Under the pieces are notes generated by a model. It did not search any database and was not told the DNA's origin. It saw nothing but the letters and a program-made list of their open reading frames with translations. From positions 1 through 64,000 of the forward strand of contig CAWFMV010000003.1 in NCBI GenBank assembly GCA_963817015.1: a DNA stretch of 64,000 nucleotides, written 5' to 3'. Each line of letters begins with the position of its first letter. Within the stretch, counting starts at the first letter, position 1. Of this stretch, positions 1-9,493 are shown piece by piece. Made by a program: the position numbers and the translations under genes. Source of the stretch: VAZQ01 sp963817015 (lineage in GTDB: Bacteria; Pseudomonadota; Alphaproteobacteria; Rhizobiales; Xanthobacteraceae).

Positions 1-329
1 TTGGAGAGATCGAGCCCATTTGCGCCGATGAAATCCGTGCTTTTGCGACGGACATCTGCCTCGACGCCAAGGACGAACGGGCCGGTCTGAGAGTTGTAGC
101 CAAACTGGGTGCTGCCCAAGAAGCTGTCGGTGCCACCAGTCGGCACGCCCAGCATCAGGGCATCGGTGGAGGGCGCAAGCTGATTGGCACGGCCGTAGGC
201 CCCCGTCCAATTGAACGGAGCTGCCTCAGCCGGTGGAGGCGGAGCTTCAACGCTCGGTGTCATCTCGACCGCACCTACGGCCGTTGAAAGCGCCACCGCG
301 GCAACGCCTCCAAGAAACAATTTCTTCAT
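1..329 (-). CDS. Outer-membrane beta-barrel (porin-like) protein, N-terminal part
   Basis: The reading frame starts at an ATG at 329 and runs off the left edge of the window. It begins with a basic stretch and hydrophobic core (MKKLFLGGVAAVALSTAVGA), a typical Sec signal peptide. A Pro/Ala-rich linker follows, then FNWTGAYG and a segment with FGYNSQTGPFVLGVEADV, as in the Omp25/Omp31-type beta-barrels that are abundant in Hyphomicrobiales outer membranes. The strand-rich remainder lies outside the window. The AT-rich upstream region carries phased A-tracts. The family assignment rests on the WTG and GVEADV signatures; the exact subfamily cannot be told. Confidence 0.7.
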   Translation of the reverse strand, partial: MKKLFLGGVAAVALSTAVGAVEMTPSVEAPPPPAEAAPFNWTGAYGRANQLAPSTDALMLGVPTGGTDSFLGSTQFGYNSQTGPFVLGVEADVRRKSTDFIGANGLDLS

Positions 330-480
330 CGCCTCATCCTCTGCAGGTCTGGCGCTGCTGAGCCCCCACTCGTCGGCCCCCGACCTATCGCAGGAATTGT
401 ATATATTATGCGCACCGGGGTCTTCGCCCGCAAGTCTAGGCCAGGACCTGTTAATGACGGTTTGTGTCCGTTTATGCGGT

Positions 481-557
481 AAAAAAGGCCCGATACGACT
501 ACTTTTCAGGGGAAAAGTCCGAAAAAAGGATCAAAAAGGTGCCAAAAACCGCCAAAA
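481..557. promoter_or_regulatory. Phased A-tracts (predicted bent DNA)
   Basis: A-runs of 4-6 lie at 513-516, 522-527, 533-537, 544-548 and 554-557, with a further A6 at 481-486. Centre-to-centre spacing is about 10-11 bp, one helical turn, which is the classic arrangement for intrinsic curvature. The tract lies about 185-230 bp upstream of the porin-like gene (minus strand) and next to the 3' end of the GFA remnant. A role in regulating the outer-membrane gene is inference. Confidence 0.4.
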
Positions 558-952
558 GCCGCAATTCTTCGCTGTATCTATTTCGCAACACTACAGCTTT
601 TTTCCATCCACCGGGGTAGGGGTGAGGGTCAGAGCACAGATCGACCCCGTCGAGGCAGCGCACGTTGATGGCGATGGTTTCGTTCCCGTCGGGGCTGTTC
701 CCCGGGAGAACGACCCCACCCCGCATCGCCCGCAGAACAGGTGGTGGATGACCTTCTTGTTGAACTGGTAGTCGATGAGCTCGTCGGAGCCCGCCCGCAG
801 GGCGAAATGCTCCGGCTCGGACGAAGGTCCAGAGCGCGCCGCGCTTCACGCAGATCGAGCAGTTGCAGGCGGCGACGTCGCCAAGGTCGGGTGACGTCGT
901 AACGCACCTGCCCGCAGTGGCAGCCGCCCGCGTAGTTCTTGGTGTCCGACAT
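499..952 (-). pseudogene. GFA/CENP-V family zinc protein, frameshifted
   Basis: This gene would encode a GFA (glutathione-dependent formaldehyde-activating-like) domain protein. The frame from the ATG at 952 gives MSDTKNYAGGCHCGQVRYDV, with the CxCG zinc motif. A second frame gives AACNCSICVKRGALWTF, the second zinc motif. A third carries the IDYQFNKK segment, and the terminal NETIAINVRCLDGVDL returns in the second. At least three frame changes are therefore needed for one protein. The 3' end is uncertain: the last in-frame stop is at 499, and near 610-625 the frame runs into a repeat-like pyrimidine-rich stretch. Whether it is decayed or only badly sequenced cannot be settled here. Confidence 0.6.
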
Positions 953-1015
953 GGTTGGTCTCCGGTCTTCCGCCGGTATAGTGCGGCCCCAAACATCAGC
1001 ACAAGGGAGATCACG

Positions 1016-1205
1016 ATGCCGGAAGTCTACGTCCACGCCGTCAAGGGCCGCACTCAGGAGCAGAAGAAAGCGCTGGTGAAGGACATCACGGATGCGGTCG
1101 TGAAGAACTTCGCGCGACCGCCGACGCCGTGATGGTCACGATCATCGAAACCGAGCGCCATCCAAGTCGAAAGGCGGCGTGCTATTCAGCGAGATGAAGC
1201 GCTGA
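1016..1205 (+). CDS. 4-oxalocrotonate tautomerase family protein (frameshifted)
   Basis: Small tautomerase of about 62 residues, the usual 4-OT size. The ATG at 1016 is followed by Pro-2 (MPEVYVHAVKGRTQEQK), which becomes the catalytic N-terminal proline after Met removal. The helix ALVKDITDAVVKNF follows. The first frame stops early. A shift near 1110 restores DAVMVTIIETER and another near 1168 restores KSKGGVLFSEMKR with a stop at 1203-1205. The preceding AAGGGAGATCACG provides a ribosome site. It is divergent from the GFA remnant. Members isomerise enol/keto acids in aromatic catabolism; the substrate here is unknown. Confidence 0.7.
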
Positions 1206-1212
1206 TCATGCA

Positions 1213-1783
1213 CTAGTGCTGGAATTCAATCCGCTTGTCGGGGTGCTCGAGGTCGACGTGGAGCGCCTCGCATAGGCGGTTCGAGTAGTTCCACATGCCG
1301 CAGAACACCGTCAGCTCGACGATCTGCTTTTCAGAGAAGTGCTTTCTCATCGCCGCGAACGCCTCATCGTCATCGCGGGCGCGCATGCGCGTCACCACGT
1401 CGGCCCAGCGGATCGCCGCCTTCTGGCGATCATCGAGCACCCGCGAACGCATGTAGTCATTTCCCTGCGCGGCCTTGATCTGAGCGTCGGAGAGCCCGAT
1501 CTTCCTGCCGAGCGGCACGTTGTGCGACATGCAGTAGGCGCTCTTGTTGAGCGCCGACGTCTTGATGATGACGAGCTGCTGGATCTTCACGTATTCGGGG
1601 TCCGCCTTGACGTTCTTGAGACGGATGCTCTCGTTGGGCAGCATCCAGCCCTGGAGCGCCGCCGGCTGATGGGCGAGCACCTTCGAGAAATTGCTGATCC
1701 GCCCCCATTGCTAGCACGCCGTCGTAGACCTTCCGCGTTGCCGCGTCGGCGTCCTCCTGCGAAATCATCTTCACGCGTGCCAC
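1213..1783 (-). CDS. Carboxymuconolactone decarboxylase / AhpD-like protein (frameshifted)
   Basis: About 190 residues after joining two frames. The start is MARVKMISQEDADAATRKVY at 1783, with a frame change near 1685. The second part runs to the stop at 1213 and contains ALNKSAYCMSHN, the CMD helix that carries the reactive cysteine. Here the motif is CxxH, without the second cysteine of AhpD's CxxC. LSDAQIKAAQ and the downstream helices match the CMD fold. It converges with the tautomerase gene. Likely a soluble alkylhydroperoxidase-like or decarboxylase protein; lacking CxxC, peroxidase activity is doubtful. Confidence 0.75.
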
Positions 1784-1851
1784 GTCGCTCTCCTGTATGA
1801 TATTTGAAGCAGCGTGGCCGAAGCGGACAGGCGAGGGGATCGTCGGAATTG

Positions 1852-2866
1852 ATGATGTGGATCGCTTCGATAACTCGCGCCTTGGCGGTGCTGCTCGCGA
1901 TGGCTTTTCCAGCGCGCGCCGATCCGGTCGCCGATTTCTATCGCGGCCGGACGGTGCATGTGCTGGTCGGCGTGGCGGCGGGCGGCGACTATGACGTGCA
2001 TGCGCGGCTCATCGCGCGCTACATCGGCCGGCACCTCCCTGGCAACCCGACCGTCATCCCGGAAAACATGACCGGGGCGGGCGGCCTCAAGATGGCCAAC
2101 TATCTCTATGAGATCGCGCCCAAGGACGGCACCTATATCGGCGTCATCGGAAACTATTTTCCGGCGCTGCAGGCATCCGGCGGGCGCGGCATGACGTTCG
2201 ACGCCGGCCGCTTCAATTGGCTCGGCTCGCTCACGCGCGAGACCCAGACCATGGCGGTCTGGCACACGACCGGCGTAAAATCCGTCGCGGATGCGCGACA
2301 GCGCGAAGATCGTCGCCGGCGCCAGCGCCCGCGGCGCCATCACCTACAGCTACCCGGCCTTCATGAACACGTTCTTTGGTACCCGCTTCCGGATCGTCAC
2401 TGGCTATACCGGCGGCAACGACATCAACCTCGCCATGGAGCGCGGCGAGGTCGAGGCACGCACCAATTCCTGGCAGAGCTGGAAGGTGAACCGGCCCGAA
2501 ATGGCTGCGCAGCGGCAAGATCACCATTATCGCCCACGGCGGACGCCGGACCGAGGAGCTGAGCCATGTCCCGACCGTCGACGAGCTGGCCCGGAACGAC
2601 GACGATCGGCAGGTCGTGCAACTCTTGATGCTGGGGCCGATCTCGGCCGGCCGTTCGCGGCGCCGCCCGGCACGGCGCCCGAGCGGATCGAGGCCTTGCG
2701 CCAGGCCTTTGCGGCGGCGACGCGGGATCCCGACCTGCTGGCGGAGGTCGCCGCCGCCCGCATGGAGCTCGATCCGGTCAATGGCGCGGACATGCAAAAG
2801 CGCATCGTGAACGTGTTGAACACGCCCAAGGCGGTCGCCGAACGGGCGCGGGATTATCTACAATAG
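1852..2866 (+). CDS. TctC-type tripartite tricarboxylate transporter receptor (frameshifted)
   Basis: Periplasmic solute-binding protein of the TctC/Bug superfamily. The ATG at 1852 opens a signal peptide (ITRALAVLLAMAFPARA). VADFYRGRTVHVLVGVAAGG, then GGDYDVHARLIARYIG, then NMTGAGGLKMANYLYEIAPK are hallmarks of a TctC subgroup distinct from the classical Bug proteins elsewhere in the window. Frame breaks fall near 2285 and 2520. The C-terminal helices (ERIEALRQAFAAATRDP) resume at about 2670 and end at 2866. It would deliver a carboxylate to a TctAB channel, but none is encoded nearby. The ligand is unknown. Confidence 0.7.
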
Positions 2867-2910
2867 GCAGGAGCTGATCCCGGAAAGTTGCAGACTTTTC
2901 GGACGAGATC

Positions 2911-3425
2911 ATGCGACAAACGAGGGATACGGAGGCACACCACGATGACCCTGAGACCACACTCGCACCGACACGCCCGGCCGCCGGGTCTGAGATCGAG
3001 CCGGAGATCGTGACCCTGCGCACGCAACTGGTCAGCCAGGGTCATACCCGGGTCTTGCTCGCCGAGACCGACAGATTCGACCTTCCGCATCCATTGCTAC
3101 GGCCCCAAGGGCGGTGAGAACGGATTGCACGCCCATGTCGACGAGGACCATGTTTTCGTGGTGCTGCAGGGCGAGGCGCAATTCTACGATATGAACGGCG
3201 CGCTGCCGGTGCTGAAGAAGCATCAGGCGCTGATGTTGCCGAAGGGCTGCTTCTATTCCTTCAGCAACGATGGCGACGAGCCGCTGGTATTGCTGCGCTT
3301 CGGTGCGATGGAGAAGAACTGGAAGGGCGGCCGCCTCGATCCGAAGGGCAAGCCGATCCCCGGCCGCGGCAAACAGGCCGGCTCCAAGCCTCCAGTCTTC
3401 ATCGAAGAACGCGTTCTACGAGTAG
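2911..3425 (+). CDS. Cupin-domain protein (frameshifted)
   Basis: Single-domain cupin of about 170 residues. The first frame gives EIVTLRTQLVSQGHTRVLL. A shift near 3083 continues as RIHCYGPKGGENGLHAHVDE, then DHVFVVLQGEAQFYD. HxH with the downstream E is cupin motif 1. LMLPKGCFYSFSNDGDEPLV is motif 2, although the usual metal-binding histidine there is replaced. A last shift near 3405 gives NAFYE and a stop at 3423-3425; otherwise the frame runs far into the convergent gene. The 2911 start is uncertain. Probably a small metal-dependent dioxygenase or sensor protein following the TctC gene. Confidence 0.65.
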
Positions 3426-3448
3426 AGCGCGCTCTCGAGCGTGGGCGA

Positions 3449-4427
3449 TCAGTCGGGCTTGGCCCCGGAGAACTTCACTACTTTAGCCCATTTCTCGGTT
3501 TCCTCGGCGATGAGCTTGCCGAAGTCGGCAGGCGTGCCGGGAAGCACGGTACCGCCCAAATCGGCAAGCCGCGCCTTCATCTTGGGATCGGCGAGAGCCG
3601 CGTTGATCTCCTTGTTAAGTTGTTCGATGATCGCGATAGGCGTGTTCTTAGGCGCGCCGATGCCATTCACCGAGATCGCCTGGTAGCCCGGCACGAAATC
3701 GCCGACAGTCGGTATGTCTGGAAGCGTCTCCGAACGCGCCGCAGTCGTGACTGCAAGCGCACGCAGCTTGCCGTCTTTGATGTATTCAATCGACGCGGGT
3801 ATGGAGGTGAACATAACCTGCACCTGCCCGCCGAGCAGGTCGGTCAGCGCGAGTCGCAGACCCGCGATAGGGCACGTGCTGCATGTTGACGCCAGTCATT
3901 GTCTTGAACAGCTCGCCGGCCAAATGAAGATTCGACCCGTTGCCGGTTGATGCAAAATTCACTTTGCCCGGATTTGCTGTGGCATAGGCGATGAACTCGG
4001 GGACGGTCTTGGCCGGAAATGATGGATGGAGCACCATGACGCTGGGGCCGGCGGAAATGCCTGCAACCGGGGCGATGTCGGCGATAAAATTGAAATTGAG
4101 CTTATCGTAGAGTGTCGCGTTGATTGCGTTCGACGAATTGATTTGGAGGAGCGTATAGCCGTCGGGTGATGCACGCGCGACCGCTTCAGCGCCAATATTG
4201 CCGCTAGCACCCGGACGGTTCTCGACGATAAATGGCTGACCGAGCCGCTCCGAAAGCCACTGTCCCAAGAGGCGGGCGAGGATATCGATCCCGCCTCCCG
4301 CGGGAACGGCGACGATCAAGCGCACCGGCCGCGTCGGATAGGCTTGCGCCCAAGCGAAGTGCGAGACGGCCGGGAGCGCAGCAGCGCCGGCTGCGAGATG
4401 CAGAAATCGTCGGCGCGGAAGTTTCAT
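3449..4427 (-). CDS. Bug-family tripartite tricarboxylate transporter substrate-binding protein (one frameshift)
   Basis: Classical Bug receptor of about 325 residues. The ATG at 4427 gives MKLPRRRFLHLAAGAAALPA, a twin-arginine-like signal with three arginines. YPTRPVRLIVAVPAGGGID, VENRPGASGNIGAEAVAR and SPDGYTLLQI form the conserved Bug N-lobe, including the beta-strand and Asp region that binds carboxylates. QHVPYRG precedes the single frame change at about 3823. The second part, KLRALAVTTAARSETLPDIP, carries on to the stop at 3449. It is convergent with the cupin gene. An upstream in-frame ATG at 4448 is less likely because it precedes the signal sequence. Confidence 0.85.
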
Positions 4428-4645
4428 GCGGTTCCTCTCAAAAAACATTGAAGGCCAAGCGCTGTGCGCTTGTGGTTAAATGGATTTAAATTGCGAATGC
4501 GCGCCAGCCGTTGGCATTGACGCTGCCACTGAAATCATTGGGGGTTCGGCACGACCCATTGGCAGCTCGGGCGCTAGCCTACACCGGCTCGCTCACTGCG
4601 GAAACGGGTCAATGTCAACTGTTGGCCTTCTCAGACCTTCCGGCA

Positions 4646-5547
4646 CTAATGCTGCGGTTGCGCTTTCACAAAGTCGATGAAGGCGCGCAGCGGCGCAGGC
4701 AGGTGTCGCCGACCGGCGTAGTCGAGGAATCGAGCCGGAAGTTCTGCCCGCCAGTTCTTCTTCGTCTGACTCGAGCGCGCCGCGCGCAATCGACGCCGCG
4801 AGATGTTCCTCGAAGCTGTGTACGATGCCGAGCCCCGCGATCGCTGCGCTCAGCTTCAGCTCAAGTGTGTTCGCGATCAGCGGACCTGACGGAGTGACGC
4901 GCACGATTTTGCCCTTGCGCTCGAACTCCCAGGGTGGCGTCGCTCCGCTTGGGAATCGGTGGCGGATGCAGGCGTGCGCAAGCAGGTCCTGGGGGTGCTT
5001 GGGCCTGCCGTGCGCCGCAAGATAGGCCGGTGCCGCCGCGACAGCGAAGCGCTGCACACGCGGACCGATCGGCACCGCGATCATGTCCTGCTCGAGCCGT
5101 TCGTCGTAGCGCACGCCGGCATCGAAACCCGCCGCCACCACATGGATCAAGCTCTGTCGTCGGCCGTGACTTCGATCACAATGCCGGGATGCGCTCTGAG
5201 GAAGCGCTCGACAATCGGGGGCCAAGAAAGCTGAGCGACGATACCTGGCACATTAAGCCGCAACGTGCCGGTCGGGCTGTTGCGAAGACCTTGTTCACAG
5301 CGTCGATCGCGGCCGACACCTCGCTGAGCGCGGGCGCAAGTCGCTCGAGCAGCTGGGTGCCGGCTTCCGTTGGCGTCACGCTGCGCGTGGTGCGGTTGAG
5401 GAGCCGCAGCCCAAGCCGCGCTTCTAACCGGCGGACCGCTTCGCTCAACGCGGAAGCAGAAACTCCGCGCACCGTCGCGGCGCCACGAAAGCTGCGAGTG
5501 CGAGCCACCGCTGCGAAAGCATCGAGGTCGGCAAGGTCAGGAACCAT
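4646..5547 (-). CDS. LysR-family transcriptional regulator (frameshifted)
   Basis: About 300 residues after joining frames, normal for LTTRs. The N-terminal winged HTH begins MVPDLADLDAFAAVARTRSF, with the recognition helix ASALSEAVRRLEARLGLRLL and RTTRSVTPTEAG. The effector domain follows with frame breaks near 5225 and 4740. It includes GFDAGVRYDERLEQDMIAVP and GLGIVHSFEEHL, and ends PLRAFIDFVKAQPQH before the stop at 4646-4648. It is divergent from the aldo/keto reductase gene with 114 bp between the starts, the usual layout for an LTTR and its target. Confidence 0.82.
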
Positions 5548-5574
5548 TGTGCGTTATTTCGTACAGCCTATTCA

Positions 5575-5591
5575 GATAATGACAGATTATC
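5575..5591. promoter_or_regulatory. Candidate LysR operator
   Basis: GATAATGACAGATTATC is a perfect inverted repeat with 6-bp arms and a 5-bp spacer. It contains the T-N11-A core of LTTR boxes. It lies in the 114-bp gap between the LysR gene (start 5547) and the aldo/keto reductase gene (start 5662), 28 bp upstream of the regulator's start codon. Autoregulation and control of the reductase are inferred from position. Confidence 0.5.
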
Positions 5592-5661
5592 GAACGATCA
5601 GCCAGTCCCCATAACCAGGTCACCGATCGGGCCGGCACCCGAAAGTCATGGAGGACTGGAC

Positions 5662-6703
5662 ATGCAATATCGCGAGCTCGGGACCAAAGGTCCCACCGTT
5701 TCCCGCCCTCGGCCTCGGCTGCATGGGCATGTCGGGAATGTTACGGCCCGGCGGATCGGGCACCGAAGCGATCGCCGCCGTCCACGCCGCGCTCGACGCC
5801 GGCATCACGTTCCTCGATACGGGCGATTTTCTACGGCATGGCGGCCACAACGAGCTGCTGATCCGGCGAGGCGCTCAAGGGCATTCGGGCGCGATCAAGG
5901 TCGTCGTCAGCGGTGAAGTTCGGCGCGCTGCGCGATCCCGCTGGCGGTTGGTCGGGCTACAACACGGGCGGCCGCAGGCGGTGAAGAACTATCTCGCCTA
6001 TTCGTTGCTAGCGGCTCGGGCTTCGATTATATCGACATCTATCGGCCATCGCGCATCGATCCCGCGGCATTCCGATCGAGGAGGAACAATCGGTGCGATC
6101 GCCGACATGGTGAAGGCCGGCTATGTGCGGCACATCGGCTTGTCTCGGAGGCCTCGGTGCGCAAGACGGTGCGGCGCGCCGCACGCGGTGCACCCGGTCA
6201 GCGGCGCTGCAGATCGAATATTCGCTCGTCTCAGCCGCGGCATCGAGCGACGAGGCATCCTGCCGACGCTGCCGCGAGCTCGGCATCGCGCGTCGTCGGC
6301 TTACGGCGTGCTCTCGGGCGGGCTGATCAGTGGCCATTGGCGCAAGGGCTCGACCGGGCCGAATGATTTTCGCACCCACAGCCCACGTTTCCAGGGCGCG
6401 AATGTCGACGCCAATCTCGCGCTGGTCGACGCCTTGCGCAGAGTTGCCGCCGCCGAAAGGGGATCAGCGTCGCACAGGCTGCGATCGCATGGGTGGCGGC
6501 ACAGGGCAGTGACATCGTTCCACTCGTGGGCGCGCGCAGCCGTGAGCGCCTTGGAGAGGCGCTCGGCGCGCTGAGCGTCGCGCTGAGCCACAGCGATCTT
6601 GCCGCCATTGAACGGGCGGTGCCGAAAGACGCCGCCGCAGGCGCGCGCTATCCCTCTGCGCAGATGAACAACCTCAACAGAGCGGCCGGCCGTTCCGGCA
6701 TGA
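5662..6703 (+). pseudogene. Aldo/keto reductase, multiply frameshifted
   Basis: The start MQYRELGTKGPTVS at 5662, then LGLGCMGMSGM and HAALDAGITFLDTGDF, identify an NADPH-dependent aldo/keto reductase of the YhdN/AKR13-like group. Family segments are spread over all three frames: SVKFGALRDP, YIDIYRPSRID, DMVKAGYVRHIGLSEASV, LQIEYSL and GSDIVPLVGARSRERLGEAL. At least seven frame changes are needed. A final shift gives ERPAVPA and a stop at 6701-6703, just before a hairpin terminator. The catalytic Asp is present but the Tyr expected after DTGDF is lost at a break. So many changes suggest a decaying gene or very poor local sequence. Confidence 0.65.
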
Positions 6704-6727
6704 GCGAGCAATTTCCGAGCAAACGAA

Positions 6728-6752
6728 AAGTGCGGGCGAAAAGCCCGCGCTT
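6728..6752. terminator. Bidirectional hairpin terminator
   Basis: AAGTGCGGGC - loop GAAAA - GCCCGCGCTT forms a strong 10-bp stem with one mismatched position. It lies between the convergent aldo/keto reductase (plus) and unknown secreted protein (minus) genes. The minus-strand side continues into TTCGTTT and the plus side into CATTT, so it could end transcripts from both sides. Confidence 0.55.
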
Positions 6753-6807
6753 CATTTCGTGGTCGACATAATCTGACGCGTGCGTCAGCCGCAACTGCGC
6801 CGCAGCC

Positions 6808-7680
6808 TCACTTGGCGCTTCGGAGAAATAGCGCAGGTCCGGCGGCTCCTGGCCCTTGCGGCTCGGCATCAGGTGGCCTTCGGCGCTCAGGAAGTAGCCC
6901 TGGCCGCGGATCTCGACGTGGCCGTTGCCCTCGGCGCAGTTCTCCTCCGTCCCGGTCGACCTCCTCCTTCGGGTCGCGGCCGGTAGCTGCTTGGTGACGG
7001 TCCACGGCCGTGTCAGGGCATTGTCGATCACGGTGGTGAGGTCGTGAATGATGTTCGGGTTGGACCTGTCGACGAAGAATCGCTCCTTGAAGATCGACCG
7101 ATTGTCGAAGGCGAGCGGCAGGCCGCTGGCGTCGAACGCGCGCGGACCTTTGAAGTAGCGCGTCTCGGCCTCGAGCACGTCGTAGCGGCCGTCGCCGTCC
7201 TCGTCGATCCATTTGCCGATGGAGTAGCCTCCATAGGTTGGCTGCGGATCCTTGGGCCAGTCGCGTCCGTCGGTGAAGATGCGACGCAGATGATCCGAGC
7301 CGCTGAGCAGGATGTAGGTGGTCTCCGGCGTGATGACGTATTCCTGCGATCCGAACGTCATGATGCGCGGCATGCCGCTCGGGAGGCAGCGCGAGGTGGG
7401 ATAGTTGCCGAGCCCGCCGTTGGCCTGGTCCGCCATGCTGTCCGCCAACACCTTGCGGTACTCCGGCGTCAGCGGGGCGTCCTGTCCGAGCCCCCAGCGG
7501 CTTGGTCTGGTCGAAGGCGCCCTGGACCTCGACCTCGCGGTGGATGACGCGGGTCCACTGGCCCTTCCAGTTGGTGGGGTAGGGCCCCTCATCGGCCGCC
7601 CGCACGCCGATCGGCATCATCGCGGCCAGGGCGGAGAGGAGTGCAGCCGCAACCGCACCGGTCGAGCTTCGGTCCAACAT
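6808..7680 (-). CDS. Secreted protein of unknown family, copy 2 of a tandem pair (frameshifted)
   Basis: Not recognised by name. The ATG at 7680 opens a signal peptide (AVAAALLSALAAMMPIGVRA). The mature part has YPTNWKGQWTRV, TPEYRKVLADSMADQANGG, SGMPRIMTF, EYVITPETTYILLSGSDHLR, then GYSIGKWIDEDGDGRYDVLE, whose DEDGDG resembles a calcium-binding loop. GLPLAFDN, ERFFVDRSNPNIIHDL and NALTRPWTVTKQL complete the family pattern. A frame break near 7500 splits the N-terminus; another near 6980 and one at the end are needed to reach the stop at 6808. It is about half identical to its neighbour 52 bp upstream. The location is probably periplasmic. Confidence 0.65.
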   Translation of the reverse strand: MLDRSSTGAVAAALLSALAAMMPIGVRAADEGPYPTNWKGQWTRVIHREVEVQGAFDQTKPLGARTGRPADAGVPQGVGGQHGGPGQRRARQLSHLALPPERHAAHHDVRIAGIRHHAGDHLHPAQRLGSSASHLHRRTRLAQGSAANLWRLLHRQMDRRGRRRPLRRARGRDALLQRSARVRRQRPAARLRQSVDLQGAILRRQVQPEHHSRPHHRDRQCPDTAVDRHQAATGRDPKEEVDRDGGELRRGQRPRRDPRPGLLPERRRPPDAEPQGPGAAGPALFLRSAK

Positions 7681-7731
7681 GATTCTTCTCCTCGGTTCTT
7701 GCACGCTTTGCTTGATCGCGATCGACGCCCG

Positions 7732-8572
7732 CTACTTCGGCACCGGCTTGAAATATCTGAAATCGGGGGGCGGCTGATCCTGCCTGGTGGGCAGGAGTAC
7801 GTCCTGGTCGCTCAGGAGATAGACCTCCTTGCCGAGGACGAGCCGGCGGTTGGTCACCCGGCAATAGATCTTCCGGCCAATCGGGCTGCGCATCGGCGTT
7901 GCGGCGGAAGGTCTTGTCCGCCGTCCAGGGGCGGGTCAGGGCGTGGTCGAGCACCGTGATCACGTCATGGAGAAGGTTCGGCTCGGCCTTGTCGATGAAG
8001 AAGCGCTCCTGGAAGGTCGATTGGTTGTCGGAGGCGAGCGGCAGCCCGGTCGAATCGTAGGCGCGCGGCCCCCTGAACGGGCCGCGGGTCTCGGCTTCGA
8101 GCACATCGTAGATGCCGTCGCCGTCGGTATCGATCCAATGGCCGATCGAATAGCCCTGATAGGTCGGGGTGAGCTTGGCGGGCCAGTCGCGGCCGTCGGT
8201 GATGATGCGGCGCAGGTGATCGTCGCCGCCGAGCAGAATATAGGTGACGTCCGGCGTGACGACGTATTCCTGCGCCTGGTAGGACATCATGCGCGGCATA
8301 CCCGCCGCGTGGCATTCCCCGGTCGGATCATTGCCCAGCCTGCCTTCGGCCTGGGCGGCCAAGCTGTCCGCCAGAATCTTCTGATACTCCGGCGTCAGCG
8401 GGGCTTGCTGCCCGGGTCCGGCCGGCTTGGTCGGATCGAACAAATCTTCCGGAGTGGCGCACGTCCATTGCCCCTTCAGGTCGGGGTAGACCGAGCCGTC
8501 GAACGCATGCGCGCTCCCGACCATGATTGTGAGCGCGATCACCTGTGCCGTGATCGAAATGCAGCGATGCAT
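7732..8572 (-). CDS. Secreted protein of unknown family, copy 1 of a tandem pair (frameshifted)
   Basis: About 280 residues. The ATG at 8572 gives MHRCISITAQVIALTIMVGS and a signal cleavage site after AHA. The mature part has YPDLKGQWTC, LTPEYQKILADSLAAQAEGR, AGMPRMMSYQAQEYVVTPD, TYILLGGDDHLRRIITDGRD, HWIDTDGDGIYDVLEAETR, LPLASDNQSTFQERFFID and HALTRPWTADKTFRR. One frame change near 7890 leads to IYCRVTNRRLVLGKEVYLLS, then PPPDFRYFKPVPK and a stop at 7732. The DTDGDG loop is conserved with the second copy. Co-directional spacing of 52 bp suggests one transcript. Function unknown. Confidence 0.7.
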
Positions 8573-8736
8573 CGCTGTCCTCCCGGGCGACATTATTGTT
8601 TTAGCGGTGCGAAGCAGATGTTGCCCCGACGGCATGCTGGCTGCCAAGAGGCGGGACTTTGGCACATCCCGGAATGAGCAGCTCGTTGGGATAGGCTACT
8701 CCGCGGACGTGACGGGGGGGAAGGGGGTTGTGCTGC

Positions 8737-9493
8737 CTAACGCCAGTCCGCCACGGTGTAAATCACAAATCTTTCCAGAGCCGCGACCTGGCCGGGTAAC
8801 AGCGTGCGGGCAGGGAACAAATCGTCCGGATCGGCGGCGGCGCACCGGCACTCAAGCGCGCGTCGGATCAGGCCGGCATCAAGCTCGGGCGCAGAACTCC
8901 TTCAGCCGGGCGACCGCCTCGTCGTTCGACATCATCTTGCCGGTCATGAAGCTCGCCACGAAGCGGGCGGGATAGAGCAATGCCCGCAGGTACGATTTTC
9001 GGTCTTGTGGGGCGAGTGTCTCGCTCGCCGCAAATGCGTCGGCGCTGTGGATCCAATTGGTGAATGGCGCGCCGGCGAGATAGCCGCGGACCTCGTCGAG
9101 CGATGGGCGCGATGGCGTAATGCGCTCGCGCTCGATCACCGGCACCGCATAATCGAGATAGTCGGCCCGGTCGAGTGGCGGGAAGCGGCCGCCCTTAAAG
9201 CCGCGGTCGGTAAAGAACACCGACACTTGGGGGCCGAGCTCGCTCGAAAGGGCTAGCGCTTGCGCGCACAATCCCTGCAACACCGCCTGATCAAGCCCGC
9301 GTTCGGTGATCAGCGCGAGGTCGATGTCGCTGTAGCGGCGGCTGAAACCGCCATGGGCGAGGCTGCCGATGAGGTAGACGCCGATGACTTCATCCGCTAG
9401 TTGTGATTGCCACTGTGCGCACAGAGTTCCCGCAAAATCGCGAGCGGCGGCAGCAGCGAGGTCGTCAGCAGGCGCGGTAGCAGACGCGGTCAT
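8737..9493 (-). CDS. Nucleotidyltransferase-domain protein (frameshifted near the end)
   Basis: About 250 residues. VIGVYLIGSLAHGGFSRRYS followed by DIDLALIT is the GSx10DxD active-site signature of DNA polymerase beta-like nucleotidyltransferases, as in aminoglycoside adenylyltransferases. The middle (SVFFTDRGFKGGRFPPLDR) and helical C-terminal part (NDEAVARLKEF) fit an adenylyltransferase-like layout. The first frame stops at 8879. A shift there continues with ELDAGLIRRALECRCAAADP and ends VIYTVADWR at 8737. The start could also be the ATG at 9514. The substrate is unknown; resistance function should not be assumed. Confidence 0.65.
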
